Assembly (NCBI RefSeq): GCF_003590715.1
Contig: NZ_QQVY01000002.1
Location: forward strand, 116,460 to 180,459
DNA: 64,000 nucleotides
Origin: Paracoccus sp. JM45
GTDB taxonomy: Bacteria; Pseudomonadota; Alphaproteobacteria; Rhodobacterales; Rhodobacteraceae
Direction of reading: 5' to 3'
Each line of letters starts with the position of its first letter. Position 1 is the first letter of the stretch. Made by a program: the position numbers and the translations under genes. Below are positions 16,967-25,977 of the stretch, in pieces. Below the pieces are notes generated by a model. It did not search any database, was not told the origin of the DNA, and saw only the letters and a list, made by a program, of their open reading frames with translations.

Positions 16967-17725
16967 TCAGGCATGGTGCAGAACCAGCGGTCGGCCCTGA
17001 TGCCGGCCAACGGCAATCGGCGCATCGTAAAGGTCTGACAGGACCGCTTCTGTCAGCACGTCATCGGCAAAGCCTTCAGCCATGATGCGCCCGTCTTTCA
17101 TGGCAATCACATGATCGGCCCAAGCCGCCGCATAGTTGATTTCATGTACCACCAGACCCACGCTGCGACCTTGGGTATCGATCAGATCGCGCAGGCGGGC
17201 CATCAGGGCACGGGCGTGGGACATGTCCAGATTGTTCAGCGGTTCGTCCAGCAACAGCCAATCGGTGTCTTGGGCAAAGGCCATGGCGATATGGGCACGT
17301 TGTGCCTGACCGCCCGACACCTCGTCCAGAAAGCGGTTGGCAAGGGGTGTCAGCGCAAAGGCATCCAGCGCCTGTGCAACCTTGGCCCGATCATCCGCGC
17401 CGGGGCGACCCTGGTGATGGGGCCAGCGGCCAAAGGCCACCAGTTCTGACAGGCGCAGGCGGCTGGCGATGGCGGTTTGCTGGCCAAGGATCGCCATGAC
17501 CCGCGCCAGTTCCTCTGTCGGGGTGCGGGACACATCGTGCCCCGCCACGGTAATTTCCCCTTGCTGCAAAGGGTCTAACCGGCCCACCAGCCGCAGCAAG
17601 GTCGATTTCCCCGCACCGTTCGGCCCGATCAGCGCGGTCAGCTTGCCCTTGGGAAAGCTGGTCGTAATGTCATGCAGGATCTGCGCGCCGCCGATCTTGT
17701 GGCCAAGATTGCTGATCTGGATCAT
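16967..17725 (-). CDS. Ferric-siderophore ABC transporter, ATP-binding protein
   Basis: 252 residues. Walker A LIGPNGAGKSTLLRLV, signature VSGGQAQRAHIAMA and Walker B WLLLDEPLNNLD. Resembles the FatE/CeuD/VctC group. The ATG at 17725 overlaps the stop of the permease gene (ATGA). It converges on tonB with 8 bases between the stops, so the uptake genes and their energiser sit tail to tail. Confidence 0.92.
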   Translation of the reverse strand: MIQISNLGHKIGGAQILHDITTSFPKGKLTALIGPNGAGKSTLLRLVGRLDPLQQGEITVAGHDVSRTPTEELARVMAILGQQTAIASRLRLSELVAFGRWPHHQGRPGADDRAKVAQALDAFALTPLANRFLDEVSGGQAQRAHIAMAFAQDTDWLLLDEPLNNLDMSHARALMARLRDLIDTQGRSVGLVVHEINYAAAWADHVIAMKDGRIMAEGFADDVLTEAVLSDLYDAPIAVGRHQGRPLVLHHA

Positions 17726-18678
17726 CGGATACGGCCTTTCAGCAAAAGATAAAGGAAGAACAACCCGCCCGCGAATTCCACCACGACAGACAGCGTCGCC
17801 GCCTGACCCAGCATGCGTTCGAACAGCCATTGCCCGCCCACCAGCAGGATCGCCGCCGCCAGCGCTGCCACGGGGATCAGCCCCGCATGACGCGCAGATC
17901 GCAGCAAACCATGCGCCAGACCGGCCACGATCAGCCCGAAAAATGCCACCGGCCCGACCAGCGCGGTCGACACCGACACAAGGACCGCCACCAGCGCCAG
18001 CGTCACCAGCACCAGCCGCTGATGACGCACCCCCAGCGACACGGCAGGTTCGCGGCCCAAGGCCAGCACATCCAGCTGCGGAGCCATACGCCATGCGGCC
18101 AGCACGGCCAGCACCGTCAACCCGCCCGCAACCGGCAACAGATCGGCATCGACGCGGTTAAAGCTGGCAAAGCTGACCGATTGCACGACGGAAAACTCAT
18201 TCGGGTCCAGTATCCGCCCCAGAAAGCCCGAAACCGACCGGAACAGCACCCCCAGGATCACCCCTGTCAGGATCATTCGCGGAATATCGCGCGCGCCCTT
18301 GGCCAGCAGGGTGCCGAACAGAACCACGGCCAGCGCGGTCATCACACCCACATCCAGCGCGAATTTCCCCGCCGCAGGCAGCCCCGCAAATCCGGCGTTG
18401 CCCAGCAGAACGACCAGAAAGGTCTGCATCAGCACGTAAAGCGCATCAAACCCCATGATGGATGGCGTCAGCACCCGGTTGGCCGCCACTGTCTGGAACA
18501 GGATCGTGGCCACGGCGATGGCAACAGCCACCGTTATCAAAGCCGCCAGCTTGGTCGCGCGCAGATGCAGGATAAAGCCGCGATTGCCCGCGCCCAGTCC
18601 CTGAAACATCCAAAGGGCCGAAAGCCCCGCCAACAGCAGGGCCATCAGGCCAAGGGTCAGTCTGGTCCGCCTATCCAT
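17722..18678 (-). CDS. Ferric-siderophore ABC transporter, permease 2 (FecCD type)
   Basis: 318 residues with about nine or ten membrane segments. The FecCD family signature is seen in VGPVAFFGLIVAGLAHGLL and in MILTGVILGVLFRSV. The start at 18678 (MDRRTRL) overlaps the last 8 bases of the first permease gene; the longer upstream frame is Cys-rich and not family-like. Closest in type to FatC/CeuC/VctG. Confidence 0.9.
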   Translation of the reverse strand: MDRRTRLTLGLMALLLAGLSALWMFQGLGAGNRGFILHLRATKLAALITVAVAIAVATILFQTVAANRVLTPSIMGFDALYVLMQTFLVVLLGNAGFAGLPAAGKFALDVGVMTALAVVLFGTLLAKGARDIPRMILTGVILGVLFRSVSGFLGRILDPNEFSVVQSVSFASFNRVDADLLPVAGGLTVLAVLAAWRMAPQLDVLALGREPAVSLGVRHQRLVLVTLALVAVLVSVSTALVGPVAFFGLIVAGLAHGLLRSARHAGLIPVAALAAAILLVGGQWLFERMLGQAATLSVVVEFAGGLFFLYLLLKGRIR

Positions 18679-19624
18679 GGGCTGGCCTGCGGTGCAGCAG
18701 CCATAAGAACAGCAGGGCACCAAAGATACCAAGGATCATACCGGCCGGAACCTCATAGGGGTAAATCACCAGCCGCCCGATCAGGTCGCAGGCCATGACC
18801 AGAACCGCCCCTGACAGCGCCACGACCGGCAAAGAGGCCCGCAAATTATCCCCCATGATCCGCGCCACAAGGTTCGGGACGACCAGTCCGACAAAGGGGA
18901 TCATACCGACGGTGGTCACAACCATGGCCGTCACAACCGAAACCACCGCAAGCCCCAGCCGCATCACCGATGCGGTCGACAGGCCCAAGCCGGTGGCGAC
19001 CTGATCACCCAACCCCAGAATGGCAAAACGGTCGGCGGCAAACCATGCCAGCCCTGCGGCAACCGCGGCCACCCACAGCAATTCATAGCGACCGGCGATG
19101 ACGCCCGAAAATTCACCGCTCATCAGCCATACGCCGACATATTGCATCAGATCGGTCTGCCAGCCGATGAAGGTCACGACCGAACCCAAGACCCCAGACA
19201 GCACCAGACCGGCGATGGGGATCAGCATCACTTCGCGCACAGGCAGGCGGCGGATGACGGTCAGGAACAGCCATGTGGTGGCCATTGCCGAAAGGCTGGC
19301 CGCGATCATGCGCAACCACAGCGGGCTGCTTGGCAGAAGAATGGTGATGGCCAGCAGGCCAAGGGCCGCGCCCTCGGCTGTGCCGGCAGTATCGGGACCG
19401 ACAAAGCGGTTGCGCACAAGCGCCTGTATCAACACGCCCGCCACCGACAGCGCGGCCCCTGTCAGGGCCACGGCCACGGTGCGCGGTACACGCGATTCCA
19501 GCAGGACCAGCATCGCCTGCGGATCACTGAAGATATCGCGCAGATCGACATGGGCGGCTCCGACAGTCAGGCTGGCCAGCATCAGCGCGCAAAGCGCCAT
19601 CAGCAGGGCGGGCATCGGACGCAT
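18671..19624 (-). CDS. Ferric-siderophore ABC transporter, permease 1 (FecCD type)
   Basis: 317 residues, about ten membrane segments. ESRVPRTVAVALTGAALSVAG at residues ~43-63 and MIPFVGLVVPNLVARIMG are hallmark FecCD segments. It overlaps the binding-protein gene by one base and the second permease by 8. Type FatD/CeuB/VctD. Confidence 0.92.
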   Translation of the reverse strand: MRPMPALLMALCALMLASLTVGAAHVDLRDIFSDPQAMLVLLESRVPRTVAVALTGAALSVAGVLIQALVRNRFVGPDTAGTAEGAALGLLAITILLPSSPLWLRMIAASLSAMATTWLFLTVIRRLPVREVMLIPIAGLVLSGVLGSVVTFIGWQTDLMQYVGVWLMSGEFSGVIAGRYELLWVAAVAAGLAWFAADRFAILGLGDQVATGLGLSTASVMRLGLAVVSVVTAMVVTTVGMIPFVGLVVPNLVARIMGDNLRASLPVVALSGAVLVMACDLIGRLVIYPYEVPAGMILGIFGALLFLWLLHRRPAHG

Positions 19625-20529
19625 CAGCTTGCGGGGCTGTCAGCCAGCGCCTTGGTCAGTTGGTCCAGCGTTCCGGTCAGCGCGGAATATCCACCCGCCG
19701 CCAGATAGTTCGCCGCCGGATCAAGATAGACCACCTGCCCCTTGGACCATGCCGTCGTTCCGGCCACCAGATCCGAGGTCAGCGTCTGTTCCGCCCCCTG
19801 CCCGTCTTCGCCAATGGCAGCACCACGGTCGACAACCAGCAGCCAGTCAGGGTTGGCCTGAGCGATAAATTCATGCGAGACAGCCTGGCCGTGCGTGGCT
19901 TCGTCCAGATGCTGCGCGGCTTCGGTCAGGCCGGTTGCGTCATACATCCAGCCAAAGCGTGAATCCTTGCCATAGGCCGACATTTTCGGACCGTTGGTCA
20001 TGATAATCATCGCGGTGTCATGCCCTGCCGAAGCTTGCTTCAGGGCGGCCAGCTTGTCGTCCAGCGTCGCGGTCAGTTCGGCGGCGCGGTCCGTCTTGTC
20101 AAACAGCGTGCCATAGGCGGTGATGCGGTCGCGTGCTTGCGGAACCAGATCGGCATCGATGGTCATGTCGATCGCAGGGGCCACCTGCGACACTGCCTGC
20201 AACTGCGGCGATGAACGCCCCGCCACGATCACCAGATCGGGGGCCAGACCAGCCAGCGCCTCAAGGTCGGGTTCGAATAGTGTGCCGATAGGGGTGACAT
20301 CTTGGGCCGCCTCTTTCAGAGCGGGCAGCTTGATGTCCCCGATTGTGCCCGCCACCGGGACGCCAAGCGCCTGCAACGTGTCCAGCGCCGCCATATCATA
20401 GACGGCCACTTTTTGCGGCGATTGTGGCAGGGCGACAGGACCTTGGGCGGTGTCGATGGTGACATCTGCGGCAAAAGCGGCAGAACACAGGGAAACGGCC
20501 AGCAGGCCGGATAACGCGATGCGACGCAT
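19624..20529 (-). CDS. Periplasmic ferric-siderophore-binding protein (FatB/CeuA type)
   Basis: 301 residues from the ATG at 20529 (AAGGA 6 bases upstream; an earlier ATG pair lacks a site). The signal peptide is MRRIALSGLLAVSLCSAAFA. VAVYDMAALDTLQALG, PDLEALAGLAPDLVIV and the C-terminal YLAAGGYSALTGTLDQL fit the FatB/CeuA/VctP group that binds catecholate or related siderophores. First gene of the four-gene importer, divergent from DUF2218 across a 193-base gap holding a palindrome at 20654-20667. Confidence 0.92.
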   Translation of the reverse strand: MRRIALSGLLAVSLCSAAFAADVTIDTAQGPVALPQSPQKVAVYDMAALDTLQALGVPVAGTIGDIKLPALKEAAQDVTPIGTLFEPDLEALAGLAPDLVIVAGRSSPQLQAVSQVAPAIDMTIDADLVPQARDRITAYGTLFDKTDRAAELTATLDDKLAALKQASAGHDTAMIIMTNGPKMSAYGKDSRFGWMYDATGLTEAAQHLDEATHGQAVSHEFIAQANPDWLLVVDRGAAIGEDGQGAEQTLTSDLVAGTTAWSKGQVVYLDPAANYLAAGGYSALTGTLDQLTKALADSPAS

Positions 20530-20653
20530 GGCAAATCCTTTCATCATCGCGTGTCGTGTTCAGGAAATCGGAATGGCACGCGTAGCGATGGCCTAACGCG
20601 GGCCGGACACAAGGTAAAGAATATCTGTCTGTTTTTGTCAGGCTCTCGCGGTG

Positions 20654-20667
20654 ATTTGTTGACAAAT
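20654..20667. promoter_or_regulatory. Palindrome ATTTGT-TG-ACAAAT between siderophore importer and DUF2218 genes
   Basis: Perfect 6-bp inverted repeat in an AT-rich patch. It overlaps TTGACA (20659-20664), a likely -35 element for the plus-strand DUF2218 gene, with TAGCTG 17 bases later as a poor -10. Lying between two divergent iron-linked genes, it is a candidate metal-responsive operator; the regulator cannot be named. Confidence 0.45.
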
Positions 20668-20722
20668 TTACTTGGTAGCCCTAGCTGATGGTGCCAACGC
20701 GCTGATTGCAAGGGATATCCAG

Positions 20723-21010
20723 ATGCTGATGACCGCTGATTTCGCCACCGAACGCGCCACCGCGCTGATGGGAACACTTGGCAAGCATTTCGGACATAAG
20801 ATCCCCGTCCAGATCGCCGATGACAAAGTCCTTTTGCAATTCGAAATGGGCGAGGCGACCCTGACCACCACCCCGACCGGCCTGCACCTGGTGCTGGAGG
20901 GGGCCGATGACGCCCAGCTTGAACGCCTGCGCGATGTGGTCGAAAGCCATCTGCTGCGCTTTGCCCATCGCGAGGATCCCGCCCCGCTGACCTGGACCTT
21001 CCAAGCCTGA
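20723..21010 (+). CDS. DUF2218 family protein
   Basis: 95 residues from the ATG at 20723 with AAGGGA 7 bases upstream. Family features: KHFGHKIPVQ near residue 20, a central strand-rich segment, and LLRFAHREDP near the C-terminus. DUF2218 proteins are small cytoplasmic alpha/beta proteins often found beside siderophore-uptake genes and are suspected to act in siderophore handling or iron release; this has not been shown to my knowledge. Transcription starts away from the importer operon. Confidence 0.88.
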   Translation: MLMTADFATERATALMGTLGKHFGHKIPVQIADDKVLLQFEMGEATLTTTPTGLHLVLEGADDAQLERLRDVVESHLLRFAHREDPAPLTWTFQA

Positions 21011-21081
21011 TCGCAGGGTCCTTACCCGAAAGGCCCTTTTCATTTCCGCCCTGCTGGCGTTCTTTGCCTGCAGGAGGCGTG

Positions 21082-21921
21082 ATGGTGCTGTATTTGGGAC
21101 TTGATGGCGGCGGGACCGGTTGCCGCGCGGCAATTGCCGATGAAAGCGGTCATATTCTGGGCCGTGGTCAAGGCGGCCCCGCAAATATCAATTCCGACCC
21201 GCAGGGGGCCACGGTCAGCATTCTGGCCGCCGCCACCGCCGCAATGGTTCAGGCCGGCGCCCGCCCGACCGATCTGGTCGCCGTGCTGGGATTGGCGGGG
21301 GGCGGTCTGGCCGCACCTGCCGCTGCCATGCAGCATCGGCTGCCTTTCGCCCGCAGCTTGGTCGTGAATGACGCGGTCACGGCCGCAAGGGGCGCTTTGG
21401 GCCGCGATGACGGCATCCTGATCGCCATGGGCACAGGATCGGTTCTGGCCGTCCAGCGCAACGGCAAGCTGCGCCAATACGGCGGTCGCGGTTTCCTGAT
21501 GGGGGATGAGGGCAGCGGCGCGGTTCTGGGTCGCACCCTTTTGTCGCTGGCCATGCGCGCAGGCGACGGCTTTGCGCCCGACAGCCCGCTTCTGGCGCAG
21601 ATCCGTGACGATTTCGGCGGGCATGACGGAATCATCGCCTTCGGAAATACGGCTGCTCCTGCAGAGTTCGCAGCGTTGGCACCGCGCATCGTATCATCGG
21701 ACGATCCACAGGCGCACCGTATCATGGCGGATGCCGTGGCACAGATCTCGGATGCGATCGGCGTTTTGCAGGCAGGACAATCGCTGCCGGTCGTCTGCCT
21801 TGGCGGTCTGGGCGATGTCTATGCCGCGCATCTGGCGCGGGACTGGCGGATCGAACCCGCCAAAGGGTCAGCCGTTGATGGCGCGCTGGCGATGGCACGT
21901 GATATGGGGGCCGACATATGA
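21082..21921 (+). CDS. N-acetylglucosamine kinase-like protein (BadF/BadG family)
   Basis: 279 residues of the actin-like ATPase fold. The phosphate-1 motif is LGLDGGGTGCRAAIAD; AMGTGSVLAV is phosphate-2 and GDEGSGAVLG the third signature. Together with the overlapping nagA gene this points to phosphorylation of GlcNAc or a related amino sugar (possibly from cell-wall recycling). AGGAGG lies 4 bases before the ATG. It follows DUF2218 by 71 bases and shares an ATGA overlap with nagA. Confidence 0.88.
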   Translation: MVLYLGLDGGGTGCRAAIADESGHILGRGQGGPANINSDPQGATVSILAAATAAMVQAGARPTDLVAVLGLAGGGLAAPAAAMQHRLPFARSLVVNDAVTAARGALGRDDGILIAMGTGSVLAVQRNGKLRQYGGRGFLMGDEGSGAVLGRTLLSLAMRAGDGFAPDSPLLAQIRDDFGGHDGIIAFGNTAAPAEFAALAPRIVSSDDPQAHRIMADAVAQISDAIGVLQAGQSLPVVCLGGLGDVYAAHLARDWRIEPAKGSAVDGALAMARDMGADI

Positions 21922-23060
21922 TCACTTTAACACCCGAACTGCTGTTCGACGGGATCGTGCTGCGGCCCGATATGGCGGTTGTGATCGACGATGGGATGAT
22001 CAGCGATGTGATCCCCGCATGTCAGGCAGGTCCTTCGGCGCAACCGATGCAGGGTATACTGGCCCCCGGTTTCGTTGATCTGCAGGTGAATGGCGGCGCG
22101 GGCCTGCTGGTGGGCGCGGACACCGATGCCGCAGCCCTTGGCCGCATCTGCGGCGCACATCGCGACTTGGGCTGCGCCGCGATACTGCCCACGCTGATCA
22201 CCGACCGCCCCGAAGTAACAACCAGCGTTATTCAAGCCACCATTCAGGCCATCAATGCAGGGACGGACGGCCTGCTGGGCCTGCATCTGGAGGGCCCGCA
22301 TCTGGACCCCCGCCGTGCCGGTGCCCATGATCCCGCCTTGATCCGCCCGATGCAGGACGATGATCTGGCACAGCTATGCCAGGCCGCCCGCGATATGCCG
22401 GTGCTGATGGTGACGCTGGCCCCTGAATCGGCCACGGCTGACCAGATCGCCCGCCTGACACAGGCCGGTGTGCTGGTCAGCCTTGGCCACAGTGATTGCA
22501 GCCTTGAAACCGCCCGCGCCGGTTTTGCCGCCGGTGCCTGCCTTGCCACGCATCTTTTCAACGCCATGAGCCAGATGGGACATCGCCAGCCCGGTCTGGC
22601 CGGTGCTGTTCTGTCGGGTGATGTCCATGCAGGGCTGATCGCGGACGGGGTGCATGTCGATCCTGCGGCGCTGACTGTCGCGCTGCGGTCGCGACCAGAT
22701 GGCCTGTTTCTTGTCAGCGACTGCATGGCCGTGGCGGGCAGTGATATGGATGAGTTCACCCTGCACGGCCGCCGCATCCTGCGCCGGAACGGACGTCTGA
22801 CCCTGCCCGACGGGACGCTGGCAGGGGCCGATCTGCGCCTTGACCGCGCCATCCGGACCGTCATCGCCGCGGGTGCCAGCCCTGCACGCGCATTGGCCAT
22901 GGCGACCAGCATTCCGGCCGATTTTGTCAAAGCGGGGGACCGCCTTGGTCGCATCGCCACGGGACGCAAAGCCGATCTGATCCTGCTGGATGCCGATATG
23001 ACCCTGCAAGGTCCGGTCGTTTTACCGCAGGGCAATACGCCCCGAACCTCTGGTTCTTGA
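21918..23060 (+). CDS. nagA: N-acetylglucosamine-6-phosphate deacetylase
   Basis: Converts GlcNAc-6-P to GlcN-6-P and acetate. 380 residues. FVDLQVNGGAG, LHLEGPHLDPRRAGAHD (metal-binding Glu), LGHSDCS, HLFNAMSQM and LVSDCMAVAG (catalytic Asp) are all in the usual order. Overlaps the kinase gene. No nagB or sugar transporter is in the window, so the GlcN-6-P formed presumably feeds central or peptidoglycan metabolism through genes elsewhere. Confidence 0.94.
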   Translation: MITLTPELLFDGIVLRPDMAVVIDDGMISDVIPACQAGPSAQPMQGILAPGFVDLQVNGGAGLLVGADTDAAALGRICGAHRDLGCAAILPTLITDRPEVTTSVIQATIQAINAGTDGLLGLHLEGPHLDPRRAGAHDPALIRPMQDDDLAQLCQAARDMPVLMVTLAPESATADQIARLTQAGVLVSLGHSDCSLETARAGFAAGACLATHLFNAMSQMGHRQPGLAGAVLSGDVHAGLIADGVHVDPAALTVALRSRPDGLFLVSDCMAVAGSDMDEFTLHGRRILRRNGRLTLPDGTLAGADLRLDRAIRTVIAAGASPARALAMATSIPADFVKAGDRLGRIATGRKADLILLDADMTLQGPVVLPQGNTPRTSGS

Positions 23061-23085
23061 GACAGGCAGACCCTAGATATCCATT

Positions 23086-24312
23086 ATGCGCAAAATCACC
23101 CTTCCAGAACGCCCCGATCTGGCCGCCAAGGCCGAAGACGCCGGTTTCACCTTCGCCCATATGCATGGCGAACCCTATTGGGATGAAACATCGGTCTATG
23201 AATTCACGCTGGAGCAGATCGAGAACGATCTGGAAGATCCGGCCACCGAATTGCACGCCATGACGCGTGAGGCAGTGGCCCATATCGTCGCCAGCCCCGA
23301 TCTGATGGCCAAGCTGGGCATTCCCGAACAGCATTTCGATCTGATCGCCGACAGCTGGGCGCGAAACGAACCTGAGGTTTATGGCCGCATGGACCTTGCC
23401 TATGATGGCACCGGCCCTGCCAAGCTGCTGGAATATAACGCCGATACGCCGACATCGCTGTATGAAACCGCAGCCTTTCAGTGGCAATGGCTGGAAGACC
23501 AGTTGCAATCGGGCGCGCTGCCCGATGGGGCCGACCAGTTCAACGGCCTGCACGAGGCACTGATCGAACGCTTCAAGGAATTGTTCGACCCCGATACCGA
23601 CATCCATTTCACCGCCATGCCCGATACGCCCGAAGATTACGCCACGGTCGAACAGGTGGCATGGGCCGCGCGCGAAGCCGGAATGGGCGCGCATTACACC
23701 GACCTGAACAAGATCGCGATCAGCAAGAACAAGCAGTTCCTTGACGATCAGGATCGGGTGATCGGCACGATGTTCAAGCTGTACCCGTGGGAAGACATGC
23801 TGGCCGATGATTTCGGCACGCACATCAAGGGCGCGGGCTGCCTGTTCATCGAACCCGCGTGGAAGGCCGTTGTGTCGAACAAGGGCCTGCTGCCGGTCCT
23901 GTGGCAGATGTTCGAGGGTCACCCGAACCTGCTGCCCGCCTTTTTTGCCGATGATGTCGCCGAGGCGCTGGTCGCAGGTGGCCAGACCGTGCCCGCCGTG
24001 GCCGATGCCTTTGGGCGCGTGGCCGAACAGATGCGGGCGGCCCATGTGGTCAAACCGATCTTTTCGCGCGAAGGGGCATCGATCAGCATCGTCGAAGGGG
24101 GCGATGTGACCGAAACCAGCCCCAACACGGATTACAACCGCCATCCGCGCATCGTTCAGGCCTATCACCCGCTGCCAGAATTCGACGGCTTCCGTCCGGT
24201 GGTCGGCGCGTGGATTGTCGGCCATACCTGCGTCGGCATCGGCATGCGCGAAGATAAATCCCGCATCACGCAGGACCTGTCGCGCTTCAAACCGCATTTC
24301 ATTGCGCCATAA
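23086..24312 (+). CDS. Glutathionylspermidine synthase-like ATP-grasp protein (YgiC/YjfC type)
   Basis: 408 residues. LLEYNADTPTSLYETA (~107-122) and KPIFSREGASI (~323-333) are the signatures of the preATP-grasp family of glutathionylspermidine synthase C-terminal domains. The amidase domain of the full E. coli Gsp is absent, so the true product is unknown; the YgiC group is predicted to form a peptide-amine bond. A lipoprotein of the YgiB group follows 19 bases later, repeating the ygiBC pairing known from E. coli. Confidence 0.9.
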   Translation: MRKITLPERPDLAAKAEDAGFTFAHMHGEPYWDETSVYEFTLEQIENDLEDPATELHAMTREAVAHIVASPDLMAKLGIPEQHFDLIADSWARNEPEVYGRMDLAYDGTGPAKLLEYNADTPTSLYETAAFQWQWLEDQLQSGALPDGADQFNGLHEALIERFKELFDPDTDIHFTAMPDTPEDYATVEQVAWAAREAGMGAHYTDLNKIAISKNKQFLDDQDRVIGTMFKLYPWEDMLADDFGTHIKGAGCLFIEPAWKAVVSNKGLLPVLWQMFEGHPNLLPAFFADDVAEALVAGGQTVPAVADAFGRVAEQMRAAHVVKPIFSREGASISIVEGGDVTETSPNTDYNRHPRIVQAYHPLPEFDGFRPVVGAWIVGHTCVGIGMREDKSRITQDLSRFKPHFIAP

Positions 24313-24331
24313 TCCGCGCTAAGGAGGGGAT

Positions 24332-24916
24332 ATGAGAAAACGTTCCAGAACCGTCGCGCTGACCATTCTTGGCGCTGCCGCATTCACCGTCGCGGGTTGC
24401 CGTGATGAACAGGTCGAAGCACAGGCCTTCCCCGATATGGCCAGCTGCGAAGCTGCCGCCGCACAGGACGGTCTGTTTTCCGTCGAGGAATGTGACAAGG
24501 CCTTTGCCGACGCCGAGGCATTGCATGTCGAATCCGCACCCCGCTATGACAGTCTGCAGGTCTGCGAAGAACAGCATGGTGCCGGCAATTGCGGGTCCGA
24601 AGAACAGCAGGTCAGCAATGGCGGCGGGATGGGTGGCATCTTTATGCCGCTGATGGCGGGCTATCTGATCGGTAATATGCTGGGGGGCCGTGGTGCATCG
24701 GGGATGGCCGCATCGCAGCCGATGTACCGCAATGCTCAAGGCGGCTTCACCAACGCAAGCGGCACCACGAACTTTGGCAGCAATGCGGGCCGCGCCACGA
24801 TGTCATCGCAAAACTTCGCACGCCCCGCCACAACCGCAGGCCGCGCGCCCATGACCCGCGCAACTGCCGGTTCGCGTGGTGGTTTCGGTGGCAGCCGCAG
24901 CAGCTTTGGTGGCTAG
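24332..24916 (+). CDS. DUF1190 (YgiB-like) lipoprotein
   Basis: 194 residues. The signal peptide ends in a lipobox FTVAGC with lipidated Cys23. Residues 24-90 have conserved Cys (SCEAAAAQ, EECDKAF, VCEEQHG, NCGSEEQ). A Gly/Met-rich stretch (GGGMGGIFMPLMAGYLIGNMLGG) and a Ser/Gly/Ala/Arg-rich low-complexity tail follow. Strong AAGGAGG 7 bases before the ATG. Paired with the YgiC-like gene. Its TAG overlaps the stop of the convergent LacI-type gene. Confidence 0.88.
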   Translation: MRKRSRTVALTILGAAAFTVAGCRDEQVEAQAFPDMASCEAAAAQDGLFSVEECDKAFADAEALHVESAPRYDSLQVCEEQHGAGNCGSEEQQVSNGGGMGGIFMPLMAGYLIGNMLGGRGASGMAASQPMYRNAQGGFTNASGTTNFGSNAGRATMSSQNFARPATTAGRAPMTRATAGSRGGFGGSRSSFGG

Positions 24917-25935
24917 GCCTTGCCGCGCGCCGTACTGGCGCGCGGAACCAGCCGGAACCCCAGATCGATCGCATGTCCGCGCGGGTGGCCCTGTCCGGCC
25001 AACCTGTCGCGGATCTGTTGGATCGAGGCGCGCCCCATCTCGAACCGGTCGGTCCCGACCGATGTCAGTGGCGGTTCCGCAGCAGACATCATCTCGTGAT
25101 CGTTAAAACCGCAGATGCCCATCTGACCAGGCACGCGAATATTGCGGCGCTGTGCCTCGAACAATACGCCAAGGGCAAGGTCGTCGTTATTGCACAGGAC
25201 CGCATCCGTTTGCGGACGCGCCCCCATCAGATCAGCGAACAGCTGCCCCCCCAAAGTGACCGAGGAGGGTTCGGGCGTGGTGACAACCGGATCCTCGCCC
25301 CCCATGCCCGCCGCCGCCAGACAATCGCGGAACCCCGCCAGTCGCCGCTGGCTGCGCGGGTCCATCTGCGCCCCCAGAAATGCCGGTGCGCGATACCCCA
25401 TGTCCAGCAGATGTTGCGCCCCGGCATAAGCGGCGCGGTAATGCGACAGGCCGATGGCCAGATCGATCGGGGGCGGTCCGACCTCCATGATTTGCACCAC
25501 GGGGCATTCGGCATTTTCCAGAAGGGTCTTTGCGCCAGCGGATTGGTCATGCCCCGCCACAATCAACCCCGCAGGGCGTTGTGACAGAAAGACCCGAATC
25601 AACTGTTCCTCGGTCGCGGGAACATAGCGGGTTGTCCCCAGCTGCACCCCCAACGGGCTGTCTTGCAGACCATCGTAAATGCCGCGCATCACATCGGCGA
25701 AAACGTTATTGCTGACCGAGGGGATGATCACCCCGACAATATCGGTCCGCCCCGACGCCAAGGCCCGCGCCGCAGGGTCGGGGACATATCCTAACCGGCT
25801 GATCGCATAGGCAATTCTTGACCGCGCATCCGGCGACACCTTATCGGGATTGCGCAAAGCCCGCGACACGGTAATCGGACTGACATTCGCAATTTCGGCC
25901 ACATCCGCCAAGGTAACTTTACGCGTTTTTTCCAT
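24913..25935 (-). CDS. LacI-family regulator, probable gluconate repressor
   Basis: 340 residues. HTH reads VTLADVAEIANVSPITVSRALRNP, followed by the hinge and a ligand-binding domain of the GntR (gluconate) type. It is divergent from gntK and a TRAP transporter, and the gap contains two tandem palindromes (25985-26018) that fit a dimeric LacI-family repressor. Expected to repress gntK-TRAP and be released by gluconate or 6-phosphogluconate; the effector is inferred from context. Confidence 0.9.
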   Translation of the reverse strand: MEKTRKVTLADVAEIANVSPITVSRALRNPDKVSPDARSRIAYAISRLGYVPDPAARALASGRTDIVGVIIPSVSNNVFADVMRGIYDGLQDSPLGVQLGTTRYVPATEEQLIRVFLSQRPAGLIVAGHDQSAGAKTLLENAECPVVQIMEVGPPPIDLAIGLSHYRAAYAGAQHLLDMGYRAPAFLGAQMDPRSQRRLAGFRDCLAAAGMGGEDPVVTTPEPSSVTLGGQLFADLMGARPQTDAVLCNNDDLALGVLFEAQRRNIRVPGQMGICGFNDHEMMSAAEPPLTSVGTDRFEMGRASIQQIRDRLAGQGHPRGHAIDLGFRLVPRASTARGKA

Positions 25936-25977
25936 AATGGCGGCACGTTATCGCCTTTGCAGGAAAAAGTAAGGGGG

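Noticed and set aside
17726-18094. N-terminal extension of the siderophore ATPase gene
   Set aside because: It lies in the permease gene, is Gly/Ala/Arg-rich and lacks family resemblance; the ATG at 17725 starts the ABC domain directly.
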